64,000 nucleotides of DNA from Okapia johnstoni (GCA_024291935.2 CM044316.1:72184501-72248500), one strand, 5' to 3'. Positions 45,636 to 58,674 are shown, counted from the stretch's first letter. Numbers and translations: made by a program. Notes: generated by a model from the sequence alone, not told the origin.

Positions 45636-47555
45636 AGAGGTTTATTTTGAATGGAGTAAAGTCCTCCATTTCACCAAATCACAGAATTAACAAGTCAAGT
45701 TAATGCCTATTAGAGATTTTCTCTCTTATTATCTGATTAAAAAAAAAAGATGTCATAGAATGTGTAGCTCTTAGTTGGAGCCTGTTCAGAAGAAACAACC
45801 ATGAAAAGTTTAAAAGACAGTTTTGAGACAATCTGGGAAATTTGAACCTGGATCAGGCATTAGGTGATTTTTATAGAATTAGTGATAACTTTGTTAGGTG
45901 TGAAAATAGCCATGGGTTATGTTATTAAAACCACAAAAGTGAAGTTTCCAGTTGAAATACTGTGATACCTAGGGTTTGCTTTAGAGAAAAAAGTATTTGT
46001 GGGGAAGTGGATGAAACAAGTTTGGCCAGTGTTCACTGATCTTTAACTAGCTAAAGGGCATATGATGTTCATTATACGGTTTGTACACTTTTGTGTGTGG
46101 TGGAATGTTTTCTTGATAAACCGTTTTGAATTGGGAGAGCTCCTTGTTTATCATAAGATCAGCCCATTTTCGAAGTTCATTTACTCCGTCATTAAATGGG
46201 AGAGTTAGGATTCAGATCTGTCATTTACCTCTAAGCTCTGTTCATGTTCTATGATATCGTACTGTATTATATTTTGGACACATAGTTCTTCATCCTGCCT
46301 GCTCCATGACCCTTGACAAGTTGTCTTGCACATTTCCCTCTCATGTGGATACAGCAAAATGGGTAGCAAAGCTGGTTATATAGGTCAGCAGAGGGGAGAG
46401 TCTTCCATGGCAAGTTGGACTGGTTGAAATATTATGGAATCCAGATTTGAGGGCTGAATATAAAAAAGTAGCTTCAAGGGAAACCAGAGGAGCAGTAGCA
46501 GTAGTGGATTTGAGAGGATAGGATGAAGCAAGGTCAAAAGAGATGTGTAATAGATAAGATGGAACCAGGTCAAAGGGCTAAGAGCATAATTTGTATAGAT
46601 AATAAGGGTAATGACTGCTAATTCTTACTGGGAAACAGCTGCGTGTTTCAAAGGCCAGTTAAGTGACTTGGCATATGGCCAGTTTGACATTGTTCATTGT
46701 GAAATGTACTACTATACCTGTTAGTTGCTATTTATTTAATCTAAAATAATTGTAATAGAATAGAATTTTTATCTGGAAGGTGCTGTTGAGATCATCTAAT
46801 TCAACGTATTTATTTCGAAGTGTTAACAAATTTATATTGCATTTCCAAAGGGTATGTTCTCATGGAATTATATGCCATAAAGATTACAGAATTTCAGTTA
46901 TGTGTGCTCTCAAGATTTTGAGATAAGTAGATAATAGTTTTGATTGTTCAAGTAATGTAAATACTTGGTTAAATTGGTTGTTGATTAAAGTAGAGAAGAA
47001 TATTTTTATTTCTAAAATAAAATTTATTTTATGAAATATAACTTATGAATTGCATTTACACTTACATTTATAGTCTCAGGGCTGTTGTTAAGTAAGAATT
47101 TCTCACATCAGTAAATGAACAGCCACATAGTATACATTTTATATTATTGTAAGTATCCATGTTTTATATTTCATGCAGTTCAAACAAATTGTTAATGCAG
47201 GAATAAATTAGTGAGTGGAATTGTTATATGTATGTTTGTTATATGTTTGCCTCACTAGGACATAACTATTTAAAAGCAGAGTAAAACAAGACATTATTGA
47301 ATAGCATGATACTGGCATTGTGATAATTTTCTAATTGTATTTACTTGCACCTTTTGTGGACTGTTTGAACATTTCTATTTGAGTTCCATTTCTGAATTAT
47401 TCAGTTAAAGCTAAAAAAAAAAAGAAATTGTTTCTCCTCCTGTATGCAAACTATTCTATAGTCGAAAGCAACAAGCTCACAAAATCAGTTTCTAAGTCTG
47501 ATGGCAGATATTAGTATTAATAGGTACTATTAAGTTAAGACTACTTTCATCATTT
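45636..47555. other. Mostly unclassified sequence
   Basis: Contains a MIR piece (46170-46270) and an L1M-like 3' end near 46055-46130 (weak). Otherwise no gene or repeat recognised. Confidence 0.4.
46170..46270 (-). mobile_element. MIR SINE fragment
   Basis: 'aggattcagatctgtcattt' and 'taagctctgttcatgttcta' resemble antisense MIR. Short and decayed. Confidence 0.45.
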
Positions 47556-48720
47556 GTTTATTCATTGATTATTTCATCTGTTCATTAATTTAGCAAACTT
47601 AATATGTGTTCCCATTGAGAATGAAACTATAAAGAAGACATAGCCTCTACCCTTATGCTGCCTATGTTTTAGTTGAGTAAACAGACATATAAGTAAATAA
47701 TTGGGTGTGCTGATTGTATAATGGTGGCAAATGCAAGAGGTCATGGGAATATTATGGAGAAAAGGATTAGCTAGGAGATGGGATGGACTTGAGGTACAGA
47801 CCGTTTTCATGGAAAAGAACCTTAAAGAATAAATTGAGGTTGATTATATTTCTTGTTACATTAATAATGGCAACTGTGAGAATCAGATTTTTAAAGATCA
47901 ATAGATGTCATCTTTATCCTTTTAGCTTTGAAGATACTTCTGCTTCCATTTTCCCTACTGTTTGCTTCAGATGCTTTTTCATACTGCAACCTTTGATCTC
48001 TGTTGTATCTGATTTTATTCTTTGGATCTTGGTTGACATCTGGTCCATTTTAGATGACTGACCTGGCTTTCAGCATCTACTCTTAGTCTGACCTGGCACT
48101 GTCAAACTACTTTGCTTCTGGTAACTGTCCCTCTTCTTAACCTATTGCAGCTTCAGACAAGAGGAGGTTTATTCATATGATCTGACCAGGCATCTAGAGT
48201 CCTGCTCCAGCCAAGCTCCATGTCTTCCTGCTAACTTTATTTTTCTGATCTCGAGTATTAGAAAAGAAAGATCTGAGAGAACACAAGTGTCATATGGCTC
48301 AAGACCAAAGTGCAAGAAGATTGTGAGTGGAATATAATAAGTTTGGAAAGGCAAGTGAAGACTGGACTGTAAGACCCATAAAAACATGGATTTGGGGCTT
48401 TATTTTTTATGCCAAATGGAACCCATAAATGGTTTTTAGAAGAATTGTGGCACCATCACATCTATACTGTAGAAAGATGATAGTGTCATGACTGGGCCAT
48501 AAAGAGGAGAGGTTGCTATCAGGGAGACCAATTAAAGAAAAGAGATGATGAAGCCCTGAATTGAGCAAGACAGTAATGAAGGAAAAGAAGAAATAAATCA
48601 GAAAACTTTCAGAGATGAGACTAATAAGATTTGGGAGCTAATTGGAAATTGAGCTTGGAGGGAAAGAAAAATATTCAAGTATTTTCTGAATTTTCTAGTG
48701 TGTGTGATTAACAGGTTATT
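47556..48720 (-). mobile_element. L2 LINE, antisense (left piece)
   Basis: Antisense L2 3' end from about 47556, and further L2 from 48240 ('ctttattttttatgccaaat', 'tatcagggagaccaattaaa'). The middle (47860-48200) is not recognised and may be an insertion or strongly diverged. Confidence 0.55.
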
Positions 48721-48749
48721 TTTTCCTTTGCCATTATAATTGTAATTAA

Positions 48750-48950
48750 TGTAAAAAGTTAATTACATTTGTAGCTACTTGTTTAATGGCTGTCTTCTCC
48801 ATTGCACTGATCTCCATGAGGGCAGGGACTTTGTCTTTCTTGCTTATATCTGTATTCCCCAGCACTAGGCACAGGGTCTGGCTATACTGATATATTCAAT
48901 AGTGGTTGACCAACTGACAGGTTTCATTTGTTGAATACAACTTACTGACT
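48750..48950 (+). mobile_element. L2 LINE 3' end, sense
   Basis: 'ctccatgagggcagggactt', 'tgtattccccagcactaggc' and 'acagggtctggctatactga' are the sense L2 3' end. It lies between two antisense L2 pieces. Confidence 0.75.
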
Positions 48951-49009
48951 ACCAGGGATTGTTGAAGATGAATTTTAATACCTTGAACTAAAATATGAAA
49001 TACATGAGG

Positions 49010-49430
49010 ATGAGCAGAATTAGCTAACACGTAAAAGATTATGTTTTGGACACACTGAATTGAGATGCCGTGAACATCTAGTTGAAGATATGAAACTATC
49101 TAAATTTCAAAAGAGCAATCTTGGTAATAGGCAATTCAGATTCGGGATGTAAGTAAAACCTGAAGCCATGGAATATTTGAGATTAATAGAGTAAGAAAAG
49201 TGAGGCATAATAATGGCTGAAGACAATTCTGGGGAATAAAAATATTTAAGAGATAAGTAGAGAAAGAAGGGTTAATTAATTAAGGCTACTGAGAAGGATG
49301 TTGAATTATAGGAGAAAAATTAGGGAGTAGTGTTGTCATCAAAGAGAAATAAGGAAAATCTTTCAAGGAGGAGTATGTCTTGGGATACAGTATGGTGAAA
49401 TTTGAACCCCTAGGAGAGTTCTTGGAAGTC
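49010..49430 (-). mobile_element. L2 LINE, antisense (right piece)
   Basis: 'gttttggacacactgaattg', 'gacaattctggggaataaaa' and 'aaggctactgagaaggatgt' follow antisense L2 upstream of the left piece. Confidence 0.6.
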
Positions 49431-51046
49431 AGCACTTCCTGAACTAGTCTCTCTTTTTTTTTTGTTTTGTGCCTCAGAATTTGTAGCTGAACTCTTTAAT
49501 TTATGGTCAAATTACTTCAAACTGTGGCAACTTTCTAATACCTTATAATTCCTTCAGTATGAGTATTGTTCAGGCAATAAAGCCTTAAGATTGTTGCCTA
49601 TGAACTGCAAGAGAAAAAGACCAAAATTTAGAAGTTTCTGCTTTTAGATGAAGTATCTGTCCTACGCTAATTTTCTCTTCAAATTTTCATGGTCCATTGC
49701 TCCTTTCATTTGAAAAAATTTTACTTTTCAGTTGTGATAATGTTTTTAAAGCAATTAAAGACAAATGGATTTCTAGCCATTATAAATGATTCTTAATGGA
49801 TAAGGATATAGTAACATTTGTGAACATACTAGTGTGTGTGGTAGAATGGGGAAGCTGTAATTCTTTAATTTGTATGGCTTTCTGAGTTACTATGAATTTT
49901 ATTTTAAAAAACAATGAAGATCGCAGTCTTGCTTTTATTCTACTGATTTTCTTTGGAAAGACAAATTATTTTATCCATAGCCTAGGTTCATCAACATTCA
50001 ATCAGTCAGAGAGAACTAAAAGACAATATAAACACTGTTTTTGGAAATAGAAACACTTGAAGAATTATTTGTCTTCAGGAATCCCCTGCTTGTGATATAT
50101 GTGTGTGTGTGCCCACAAAGATCTATTTTGTAGCTCTAAATTGATTAATTGTATGGGATGCTACTCATTTAGTGTGACACATTTCTTTGTAAATAGACCC
50201 ATTAATATTGTACTGTGCTTCCACTAGATGACCAGTAAATTTGGGTTAAAAGATTAATTGTTGACAAGATTTAGAAACTACCTAACGTTTCAAAAAATGC
50301 CTGACTTGTTGCAATTACATACAAAGTCGAAAGTCTTTTGGTTCGCTAACAGTTGTTGTATTAATAGAAACTATCCTGGCCATTGGTAGTCAGGTTGGAT
50401 CCACTGATGCATTTTGGTCAGGTACCGGGAAATTCTTCAATAATGTCATAATCTGCCAAGGTGCCATTAGTCCAGCAGGAAGTTTTCAGAGCCTGTGGGA
50501 TATACGTGGGGAAAAAGACACAAAATAAATGGATGGAATACATATTTAGGACTAGTCAGGCAGGCAGGCAGGCAGGGAAAAGCTGTGGAAAGAACATTTG
50601 CATTTTTGATTTAGGCAAATCTTACCTGGAGTAGTATGAAAGTAACTTAATTAAGGGGAATTATTCTGATCATGTTTTTCTTGGTTTCTTGATACAGAGG
50701 TTGATTTTGGTGATTGGTAAAAGAGGTGACAAAAAAGAAAGTTTGAAAGTCGCTCACTTGTCTCTTTGTGACACCATGGTCTGACAAAAAAGAATCCTTG
50801 CATTTACTTCTTCTGTTTGTTTTGTTTTTATTAGCCACATCCATTTCCTCTAACAAATCTCACTTTCTTTGTTGATATCATATTCTTTTCCAGGCAACAT
50901 TTTAATCTCTCATGACTGAGCAGAAGAGTAAGTTGCTGCCGCTGCTGCTATGATTGTAATGCAGCCAAAATTTAAGACAAGAGGCCGTAAGGTGATTTAG
51001 AGGTCAGGTGACCTGCATCAGCCTAGAGAGTAGAAGTGTTTTGTTG
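49431..51046. other. Unclassified sequence, no gene seen
   Basis: Contains a (ggca)5 microsatellite at about 50557-50576. The 69-codon minus frame at 50647-50856 has no motif. Confidence 0.45.
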
Positions 51047-51413
51047 TTGTTTAGTCCTTGAGTCGTGTCCAACTCTAGCGACCTCATGGACTGCAGCTCA
51101 CCAGGCTCCTCTGGTCCATGGGACTTCACAGGTAAGAATACTTGAGTGGGTTGCCATTTCCTTCTCCAGGGGATCTTCCTGACCCAGAGGTCAAACCTGT
51201 GTCTCTTGCTTGACAGGCGGATTCTTTACCACTGAGCCACCAGGGAGGATGAGACGGTTCGATAGCATCACTGACTCAATGGACATAAATTTGAGCAAAC
51301 TCTGGGAGAGAGTGATGGACAGGGAAGCCTGGTGTGCTGTAGTCCATAGGGTTGCAAAGCTTTGGGCATGACTTACTGACTGAACAACAATAGCAACAAC
51401 ACCAGGGAAGCCC
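51047..51413 (-). mobile_element. Bov-tA SINE, split by BovB
   Basis: Reverse Bov-tA from (gtt)n tail at 51047 to the head, broken inside 'gccaccaggga' at 51246 by a BovB; the head resumes as 'accagggaagccc' at 51401. Confidence 0.93.
51247..51399 (+). mobile_element. BovB 3' end nested in Bov-tA
   Basis: 153-bp BovB terminus ('ggatgagacggttcgatagc' to 'actgaacaacaatagcaac'). Perfect 9-bp TSD, caccaggga, at 51238-51246 and 51400-51408. Confidence 0.94.
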
Positions 51414-51446
51414 CCATTAAGTTTAAAGAGTTCTAATGCTTTTGGC

Positions 51447-52838
51447 TGCACTCAGTATGCCAGCAAATTTGGAAAACTCAGCAGTGGCCACAGGACTGGA
51501 AAAGGTCAGTTTTCATTCCAATCCCCAAGAAGGGCAATGCCAAAAAGAATGTTCAAATTACTACACAATTGTACTCATTTCACATGCTAGCAAGGTAACG
51601 CTTAAAATTCTTCAAGCAAGGCTTCAATGGTACGTGAATTGAGGACTTCCAGATGTTCAAACTGGACTTAGGAAAGACAGAGGAACCAGAGAGCAAATTG
51701 CCAACATCCGTTGGATCCTAGAAAAAGCAAGAGAATTCCAGAAAAATATCTACTTCTGCTTCATTGACTACGCTAAAGCCTTTGATTGTGTGGATCATGA
51801 CAACCTGTGGAAAATTCTTCAAGAGATGGGAATACCAGACCACCTGTCCTGCCTCCTGAGAAACCTGTATGCAGGTTAAGAAGCAACAGTTAGAACTGGA
51901 CATGGAACAATGGACTGGCTCCAAGTCGGGAAAGGAGTACGTCAAGGCTGTATATTGTCACCCTGCTTATTTAACTTATATGCAGAATACATCATGAAAA
52001 ATGCCCGGCTGGATGAAGCACAAGCTGGAATCAAGATTGCCAGGAGAAATATCAATAACCTCAGAGAGGCAGATGACACCACCCTCATGGCAGAAAGCAA
52101 AGAGGAACTAAAGAGCCTCCTGATGAAGGTGAAAGAGGAGAATGAAAAAGCTGGCTTAAAACTCAACATTCATAAAATGAAGATCATGCATCTGATCCCA
52201 TCACTTCATGGCAAATAGATGGGGAAACAATGGAAACAGCGACAGACTTCCTTGGGCTCCAAAATCACTGCAGATGATGACTGCAACCATGAAATTAAGA
52301 GACGCTTGCTTCTTGGAAGAAAAGCTATGACAAACCTAGACAGTGTATTAAAAAGCAGAGACATTGCTTTGCCAACAAAGGTCCGTCTAGTCAAAACTAT
52401 GGTTTTTCCAGTAGTCATGTATGGATGTGAGAGTTGGACTATAAAGAAGGCCGAGCACTGAAGAATTGATGTTTTTGAACTGTGGTGTTGGAGAAGACTC
52501 TTGAGAGTCTTTTGGACTGCGAGGAGATCAAACCAGTCCATCCTAAAGGAAACCAGTTCTGAATATTCATTGGAAGGATTGACGCTGAGGCTGAAACTCT
52601 AATACTTTGACCGTTTGATGCTAAGAGCCAACTCATTGGAAAAGACCCTGATGCTGGGAAATATTGAAGTCAGGGGGAGAAGGGGATGCCAGAGGACGAG
52701 ATGGTTGGATGGCATCACTGACTCAATGGACATGAGTTTGAGCAAGGTCCAGGAGTTGGTAAAGGACAGGAAAGCCTGTCATGCTGCAGTCCATGATGTC
52801 GCAAAGAGTTAGACACAACTGAGTGACTGAACAACAAC
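51447..52838 (+). mobile_element. BovB LINE, 5'-truncated
   Basis: Plus-strand BovB of about 1.39 kb from 'gctgcactcagtatgccagc' to the (aac)n end. RT remnants: 51436-51642 (motif 0/1, with an early frame change that garbles 'FIPIPK'), motif A 'FCFIDYAKAFDCVDH' region at 51752-51796, then stop 'taa' at 51878, and 51910-52218 with motif B 'GVRQGCILSPCLFN' and a mutated active site (EADD instead of YADD). C-terminal part at 52219-52461. Inactive. Confidence 0.95.
51910..52218 (+). pseudogene. BovB RT fragment with EADD at the active site
   Basis: A 102-codon piece of the RT domain: motif B 'GKGVRQGCILSPCLFNLYAE' at residues about 7-26, then 'INNLREADDTTLMAES', where the YADD tyrosine codon reads gag (Glu). 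The two aspartates remain, but the tyrosine is conserved in all active relatives. It is cut off from motif A by a stop at 51878. Remnant of a replication enzyme of a LINE, not a host gene. Confidence 0.9.
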
Positions 52839-53956
52839 ATTTCTGGCAGGAAGATCCATATTTATTACTGTGAATATATTTGAAATCTTATGAACTTGTA
52901 CTCTTAAATCTTCAAAATATTTGTTAAATGAGTAGAATGATAAAATTACATTCAGCAAGATGGAGTTCAGTAACCCTAACATGGACCCAGGAGTAAAGGA
53001 TATACCATCCTTTTTCCTTGAGAGGTCACATCACCAGATTTTTTTTTTTTTTTGGTTAATTCTTCAGCGTGGTGTAAAAAAAATTGTAATTTAAGGATAT
53101 CGTGGAAACTCCTAAGATGGACATAGATGGCTGCAGTCCTGTGATCCTGCCAGCAGGAGCCACTGAGAAGGTGCCATGGGACATAAATGTTCTCTTTGGG
53201 CATTTTCTAATTTTCTCTTCATACTTAAGCATCAGTAGTGTGTGCCTGTTTCAAGGTTGCAAGTTAGACTATATTTCTTTTGGAAGCTGGGTATTTTTGC
53301 TTTATTTATGAATATTCTTTTTACTGTTAGAAGTTGGAGGCGGAGCCTGTAGAGCCTAGTGTAACCCTAAATTACTTTTTAAAACAAGAAATAGTTGCTT
53401 TAAAAACACAGTATCTACTTTTTGCTTTATTCCTCTTATATCTGTGGATGCATTTCTAGTATATTCAGAAGATGAAATACTTTTGGCATGTTTGTAGAAA
53501 GTATTATCAATTAAATATTATTATTTAAAATTTGAGATTTGTTTTGGTAAGAACAAAATTTGAAGCCATCTACTGAGAATTACAATTAGAGTAGAATATA
53601 GGAATTAACCTATAATTTAAATATTTTTATTATTAAAGCCGATTATGTTTTAAAGGGCTTCTTAAACTGATACACTTGAGTTGAACACAATCCTTACTAG
53701 TTAAGCTAATTAGTTCAACATTAGGGTTTTCCTTTCCTTAAAATATCTGTGAACAGTACAGAAAATGCCTAAGACTCTCTTTTGGTCTCAGGTTTGTAAG
53801 AGGGCATATAAATGAAGAAATAATGCTGAATAATCATCTAAAAATTATCAGTCACACTATACCCCAAAGAGACCAAACAGATGAAAAAAAAATTAAGCTA
53901 ACTTGGGTAAAATTCCCAGAGATGCCAACAAATGTATCTTGCTTTACAGTTAGTGT
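52839..53956. other. Unclassified sequence, no gene seen
   Basis: Contains a T15 run at about 53039. A less AT-rich stretch at 53100-53190 has no recognised origin. Confidence 0.45.
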
Positions 53957-54165
53957 TACAGTGTTAGTCGCTCAGCCCTGTCCGATACTTTGGGTCCCCG
54001 TGGACTGTAGCTCACCAGGCTTCTCAGTCCATGGAATTCTCCAGGCAAGAATACTGGAGTGGGTAGCCATTCCTTTCTCCAGGGGATCTTCCTGACCCAG
54101 AGATTGAACCTAGATCTCCTGCCTTGTTGGCAGTCTTTATTATCTGATCCACCAGGGAAGCCCTA
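53957..54165 (-). mobile_element. Bov-tA SINE
   Basis: Reverse copy: 'gttagtcgctcagccctgtc' to 'tctgatccaccagggaagcc'; a preceding 'tagtgttacagtgttagt' shows a small duplication in its tail. Confidence 0.92.
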
Positions 54166-54327
54166 GCTTAGACAACAACAAAAGAAAAGGAAAAAGGAAG
54201 AAAATACTAGTGAATATATAAATATTATGCTGAAGAGAAATTTTGTTTTCTTCTTTGCTTAGGGTAATCTCTTCTGTCTTAAGGATCATATACTTTTATA
54301 ACCCCAGATTCTGATTAAGAAGTGTAG

Positions 54328-54362
54328 TTACACATACACACACACACACATACACACACAGA
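54328..54362. repeat. (CA)n microsatellite
   Basis: Imperfect run of ca dinucleotides with two 'cata' interruptions. Likely length-variable. Confidence 0.9.
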
Positions 54363-54825
54363 GTAAAGCTATTAAAAAAAATAGCCTGAAAGATCCCAGT
54401 GGCCCAGTGGATAGCCTCATATTATAGTCTCAGCTCCTAGGTGGTACTGGTTCTACCTTCTTGCCCTGCCACTTCAGCCTAATTTTAAAAACTTTAAATT
54501 GCCCTTAAATTTTATAAAATGCAGAGTTTCACCATTAAACATGATGTTACATGAAGGATTTTTTTACATTCATTTTAATGGGTTGAGGAAGACCTCTCTC
54601 TATCCCTGTGTTTGTGAGAGTTTTAATCATCAATGGGTATTGAATTTTGCAAACACTTTTTCTGCATCTATTGAAAAACGGTATGGTTTTCTCTTTTATT
54701 CAGTTATGTGGCAAATTAAATTGATTTATTTTTGAATGTTAAACTAGCTTTGCATTCTTGTGATAAAGCCCACTTGGTCATGTCTTAACATTCTTATTTA
54801 TTGCTAGAATCAGTTTGCTCAAATT

Positions 54826-55590
54826 TTGTCTAAAAAAGGCAGAGGAACCAGAGATCAAATTGCCAACATCCGCTGGATCATCAAAAAAGCAAGAGAGTTC
54901 CAGAAAAACATCTATTTCTGCTTTATTGATTATGCCATAGCCTTTGACTCTGTGGATCACAATAAACTGTGGAACATTCTTAAAGAGATGGGAATACCAG
55001 ACCACCTGACCTGCCTCTTGAGAAACCTGTATACAGGTCAGAAAGCAACAGTTAGAACTGGACATGGAACAACAGACTGGTTCCAAATAGGAAAAGGAGT
55101 ATGTCAAGGCTGTATATTGTCACCCTGCTTATTTAACTTATATGCAGAGTACATCATGAGAAACACTGGGCTGGAGGAAGCACAAACTGGAATCAAGATT
55201 TCTGGGAGAAATATCAATAACTACAGATATGCAGATGACACCACCCTTATGGCAGAAAATGAAGAAGAACTAAAGACCCTCTTGATGAAAGTGAAAGAGG
55301 AGAGTGAAAAAGTTGGCTTAAAGCTCAACATTCAGAAAACTAAGATTATGGCATCCAGTCCCATCACTTCATGGCAAATAGATGGGGAAACAGTGGAAAC
55401 AGTGGCTGACTTTACTTTTCTGGGCCCCAAAATCACTGCAGATGGTGATTGCAGCCATGAAATTAAAAGACGCTTACTCCTTGGAAGGAAAGTTATGACC
55501 AACCTAGACAGCATATTAAAAAGCAGAGACATTACTTTGTCAACAAAGGTCCGTCTAGTCAAGGCTATGGTTTTTCCAGTAGTCATGTAA
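54826..55590 (+). pseudogene. BovB reverse transcriptase, C-terminal two thirds
   Basis: 254 codons, open from RT motif 2 ('KGRGTRDQIANIRWIIKKA') through motif A (residues 31-44, catalytic Asp at about 35, with an Ala-Ile-Ala variant 'FIDYAIAFDSVDH'), motif B ('GVCQGCILSPCLF', about 90-102) and the YADD box (135-138), then the thumb and C-terminal region '[17 protein letters not shown]'. It stops at 55588-55590, where 'catgtaaaga' replaces 'catgtatgga', so the last part of the ORF (55600-55910) is separated. The start ATG at 54826 is in the host L1 and is accidental. Endonuclease and RT N-terminus are missing because of 5' truncation. Confidence 0.93.
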
Positions 55591-56241
55591 AGATGTGAGA
55601 GTTGGACTATAGAGAAAGCTGAGTGCTGAAGAATTGATGCTTTTGAACTGTGGTGTTGGAGAAGACTCTTGAGAGTCCCTTGGACTGCAAGGAGATCCAA
55701 CCTGTCCATCCTAAAGGAAATCAGTCCTGGTTGTTCATTGGAAGGACTGATGTTGAAGCTGAAACTCCAATACTTTGGCCACCTGATGCGAAGAGCTGAC
55801 TCATTTGAAAAGACCCTGATGCTGGGAAAGATTGAGGGCAGGAGGAGAAGGGGACGACAGAGGATGAGATGGCTGGATGACATCGCCGACTCAACGGACA
55901 TGGGTTTGACTGGACTCCGAGAGTTGGTGATGAACAGGGAGGCCTGGCGTGCTGCGATTCATGCTACTGCTGCTGCTAAGTTGCTTCAGTCATGTCCGAC
56001 TCTGTGCGACCTCATAGACAGCAGCCCACCAGGCTCCGCCGTCCCTAGGATTCTCCAGGCAAGAATACTAGAGTGAGTTGCCATTTCTTTCTCCAGTGCA
56101 TGAAAGGGAAAAGTGAAAGTGAAGTCGCTCAGTTGTGTCTGACTCTTAGCAACCCCATGGACTGTAGCCTACCAGGCTCCTCCATCCATGGTTCATGGGG
56201 TCTCAAAGATTCGGGCAGGTCTTAGTGACTGAACTGAAACT
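54830..56241 (+). mobile_element. BovB LINE, 5'-truncated, holding a Bov-A2
   Basis: Starts in RT motif 2 ('aaaaggcagaggaaccag') and ends in an aactga tail. Near-TSD aaattttgt/aaactttgt (54821-54829 and 56242-56250, one mismatch). Host L1M sequence resumes afterwards. Confidence 0.94.
55964..56191 (-). mobile_element. Bov-A2 SINE nested in BovB
   Basis: Dimeric Bov-A2 in reverse: (tgc)n-type tail, first unit 'taagttgcttcagtcatgtc', linker 'gtgaaagtgaagtcgctcag', second unit ending 'ccatccatgg'. TSD ttcatg at 55958-55963 and 56192-56197 lies in the BovB 3' end. Youngest layer of this nest. Confidence 0.93.
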
Positions 56242-58206
56242 AAACTTTGTGTTTTATGTTCATGAGCGATAGTGATTTATAGTTTTCATGAATTTTCTTT
56301 GTCTGGTTTTGCTATCAAGGTAATTCTGTCCTCATAAAATGCATGGACAAGTGTTTGTACTTCTTGTCTTTTTGTAAAGATTTTGTGTGGAATTAGTATT
56401 ATTTCTTCCTTAAATATTTTATAGAGTTTATCAGTAAAGCCATCTGGGCCTGGAGTTTCTTTGTAAGAAGGCTTTAAACTATAGTCAATTTCTTTAAAGG
56501 TAGAGAGCTATTTAGAGTTTATTTTTTAGCGAGCTTTAATAACTTGTTATTTCATGGAATTTATCTACTTCTTTTGAATTGTAAGATTTTTGGTGTGCAG
56601 TTGTTAGAACATTTTCTTGTTATACTTTTTCTGTCTGTAAGGTTTTTAATGATGATACCTTTTAATTTCTGGTTTTGATGATTTTTGTTCTTTTTGTTTA
56701 CCCATTTCACTAGAGGTTCATTAGTTTTTTTAGATCTTTTCAAACGATCAGGTTTTTTTGGCCTGTTTTCCCTCTGATTTGTCTGTTTTCTCTTTGGTTG
56801 ATTTCACTCTTACCTTTGTTATTTCCTTACTTTTATTTGCTTTGGGTCTCCTTTGCTTTTTTTTAAGTTGAAACTTAGGTCATTAATTCTGAACGTTCTT
56901 TTTTTAATATAAGCACCTAAAGCTATAGTTTTCCCTCTAAACACTGATGTGGCTGAATCCCACAAATTTTACTTTGTGGTATTTTCATGAAGAATGAGGT
57001 ATTTTAAAATACAAAAAAATTTGTGAATTTTAAAAATTTGACCTGTGGATTATCCAAAAGTGTGTTGGTTTAATTTCAGAAAATTTAGTTTTCCTAGATA
57101 TCTTATTGGCAGTAGTTTCTAATTTACTCACATTGTGGTTGGAGATACTATGTATGGTTTTAGCCATTTTAAATTTATGGAGAGGTGCATGGCCGAGCAT
57201 ATAGCCTATCATGGTAAATGTACCATCTGTTCTTACAAAGAGTATTTTACAGTTTGAGGGACATACTATTCTAAAAATTTAAGGTAAATCATAAATCCTC
57301 TATGTCTTGACTAAAACTTTGTTTAGTTTTTCTATAAGTTGCTGAGAAAGAATCTCTTTATGATGGTTATAGATTTTTTCTGTTTCTTCTTTCAATTCTG
57401 TCCATTTTAGGCTCTGTCATTTTTAATTAACATTTTTAATCATAAATGTATATGTGCCTAATGACTCTATTTGAAAAATTGAGTCTTTTATCATTATAAA
57501 GTATCCCTTTTTATCTTCAGTGATATTCTTTATCTTATAGTTTATTTTCTCTGATACCATCAATAATATATGTACTATATATCTACCTACACGTTTATTG
57601 TTTATATGATCTTTTTTTTTCTACCTAACTATTTTTCTCTTGTAGACAAAGACTGCTTTTTCTTTTTAAAATCCATTGTGAATATCTCTGCCTGTTACTT
57701 GAAGTGCTTAGTATATTAACATTTAATGTAATAATTAATATGCTTGTTTTAAGTCTGTCACTTTTCCTATTATCTGACTTTTGGCTATTGTTGCTCCTCT
57801 TTCCTCTTGCCTGATTTCTTTTGGGTGAATTTTTATAATTTTAATTTCTCTATTGACTTTTGGGATAAACCTCTTTGCATGGTTTTGTGAATGATTATGT
57901 ATTAAAGTATACATTCATAACTTTTTGCAATCTAATTAGAGTTAATGTTGTGTCTACATAAAATGTAGAAATCTTGCAGATATATATTTATGCATCCATT
58001 TATCACATCCTACACTTTATATTATATTAAGTATATGTTGTATCTAAATACATTGTAAACCTCATATAATAAAATTATAATTCTTGCTTTAAACTGTCAT
58101 GGGTATTTTGTAAATATACAGTAAAATTAGTCTTTACTATTTACTCAAAATACTTACCATTTCCAGTACTTTTTATTCATTCCTCAAGATTTGAATTCAC
58201 TATTGT

Positions 58207-58557
58207 ATCATTAAAAAAAATCTTTATGTATTTGTTTAGTTGGTTGTTCTGGGTCTTCGCTGCTGCACGTGGGCTCTCTCTAGTTGTGGAAAGTGGAGGC
58301 TACTCTTCATTGCGATGCATCGGCTTCTCATTGTGGTGGCTTCTCTTGCTACAATGTGGGCTCTAGGCTCACAAGCTTCAGAAGTCTTGGCACACAGGCG
58401 CGGTAGTTGTGGCTCAGATTCTAGAGCACCGGCTCAGTAGTTGTGGTGCACCGACTTAGTTGCTCCGCGGCATGTGGGATCTTCCTGGACCAGATATCAA
58501 ACCGGTGTCCCTTGCATTGCAAGGCAGATTCTTAACCACTGGACCACCAGGGAAACC
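58207..58557 (-). mobile_element. CHR-1-type SINE
   Basis: Long CHR SINE in reverse: 'ttggttgttctgggtcttcg', 'gtggcttctcttgctacaat', 'atgtgggatcttcctggacc' and 'aaccactggaccaccaggga'. 7-bp TSD, ctattgt, at 58200-58206 and 58558-58564. The 66-codon frame at 58240-58440 is inside it. Confidence 0.92.
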
Positions 58558-58674
58558 CTATTGTTTCTTTTTAGCTTGAGGAAAGTCTTTGTCATTTCTG
58601 TTGTGTTATCTGGTGACAATGAATTCCCTTAGTTCTCCTTTATCAGAAAATATCTTTATTTCACCTGTATTCTT

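Noticed and set aside
51447..52838. Reverse transcriptase of a virus or retron-like system
   Set aside because: Motif order, the 'FCFIDYAKAFDCVDH' and YADD surroundings and the 3' end are those of BovB (RTE LINE); no gag, protease, integrase or LTR is present.
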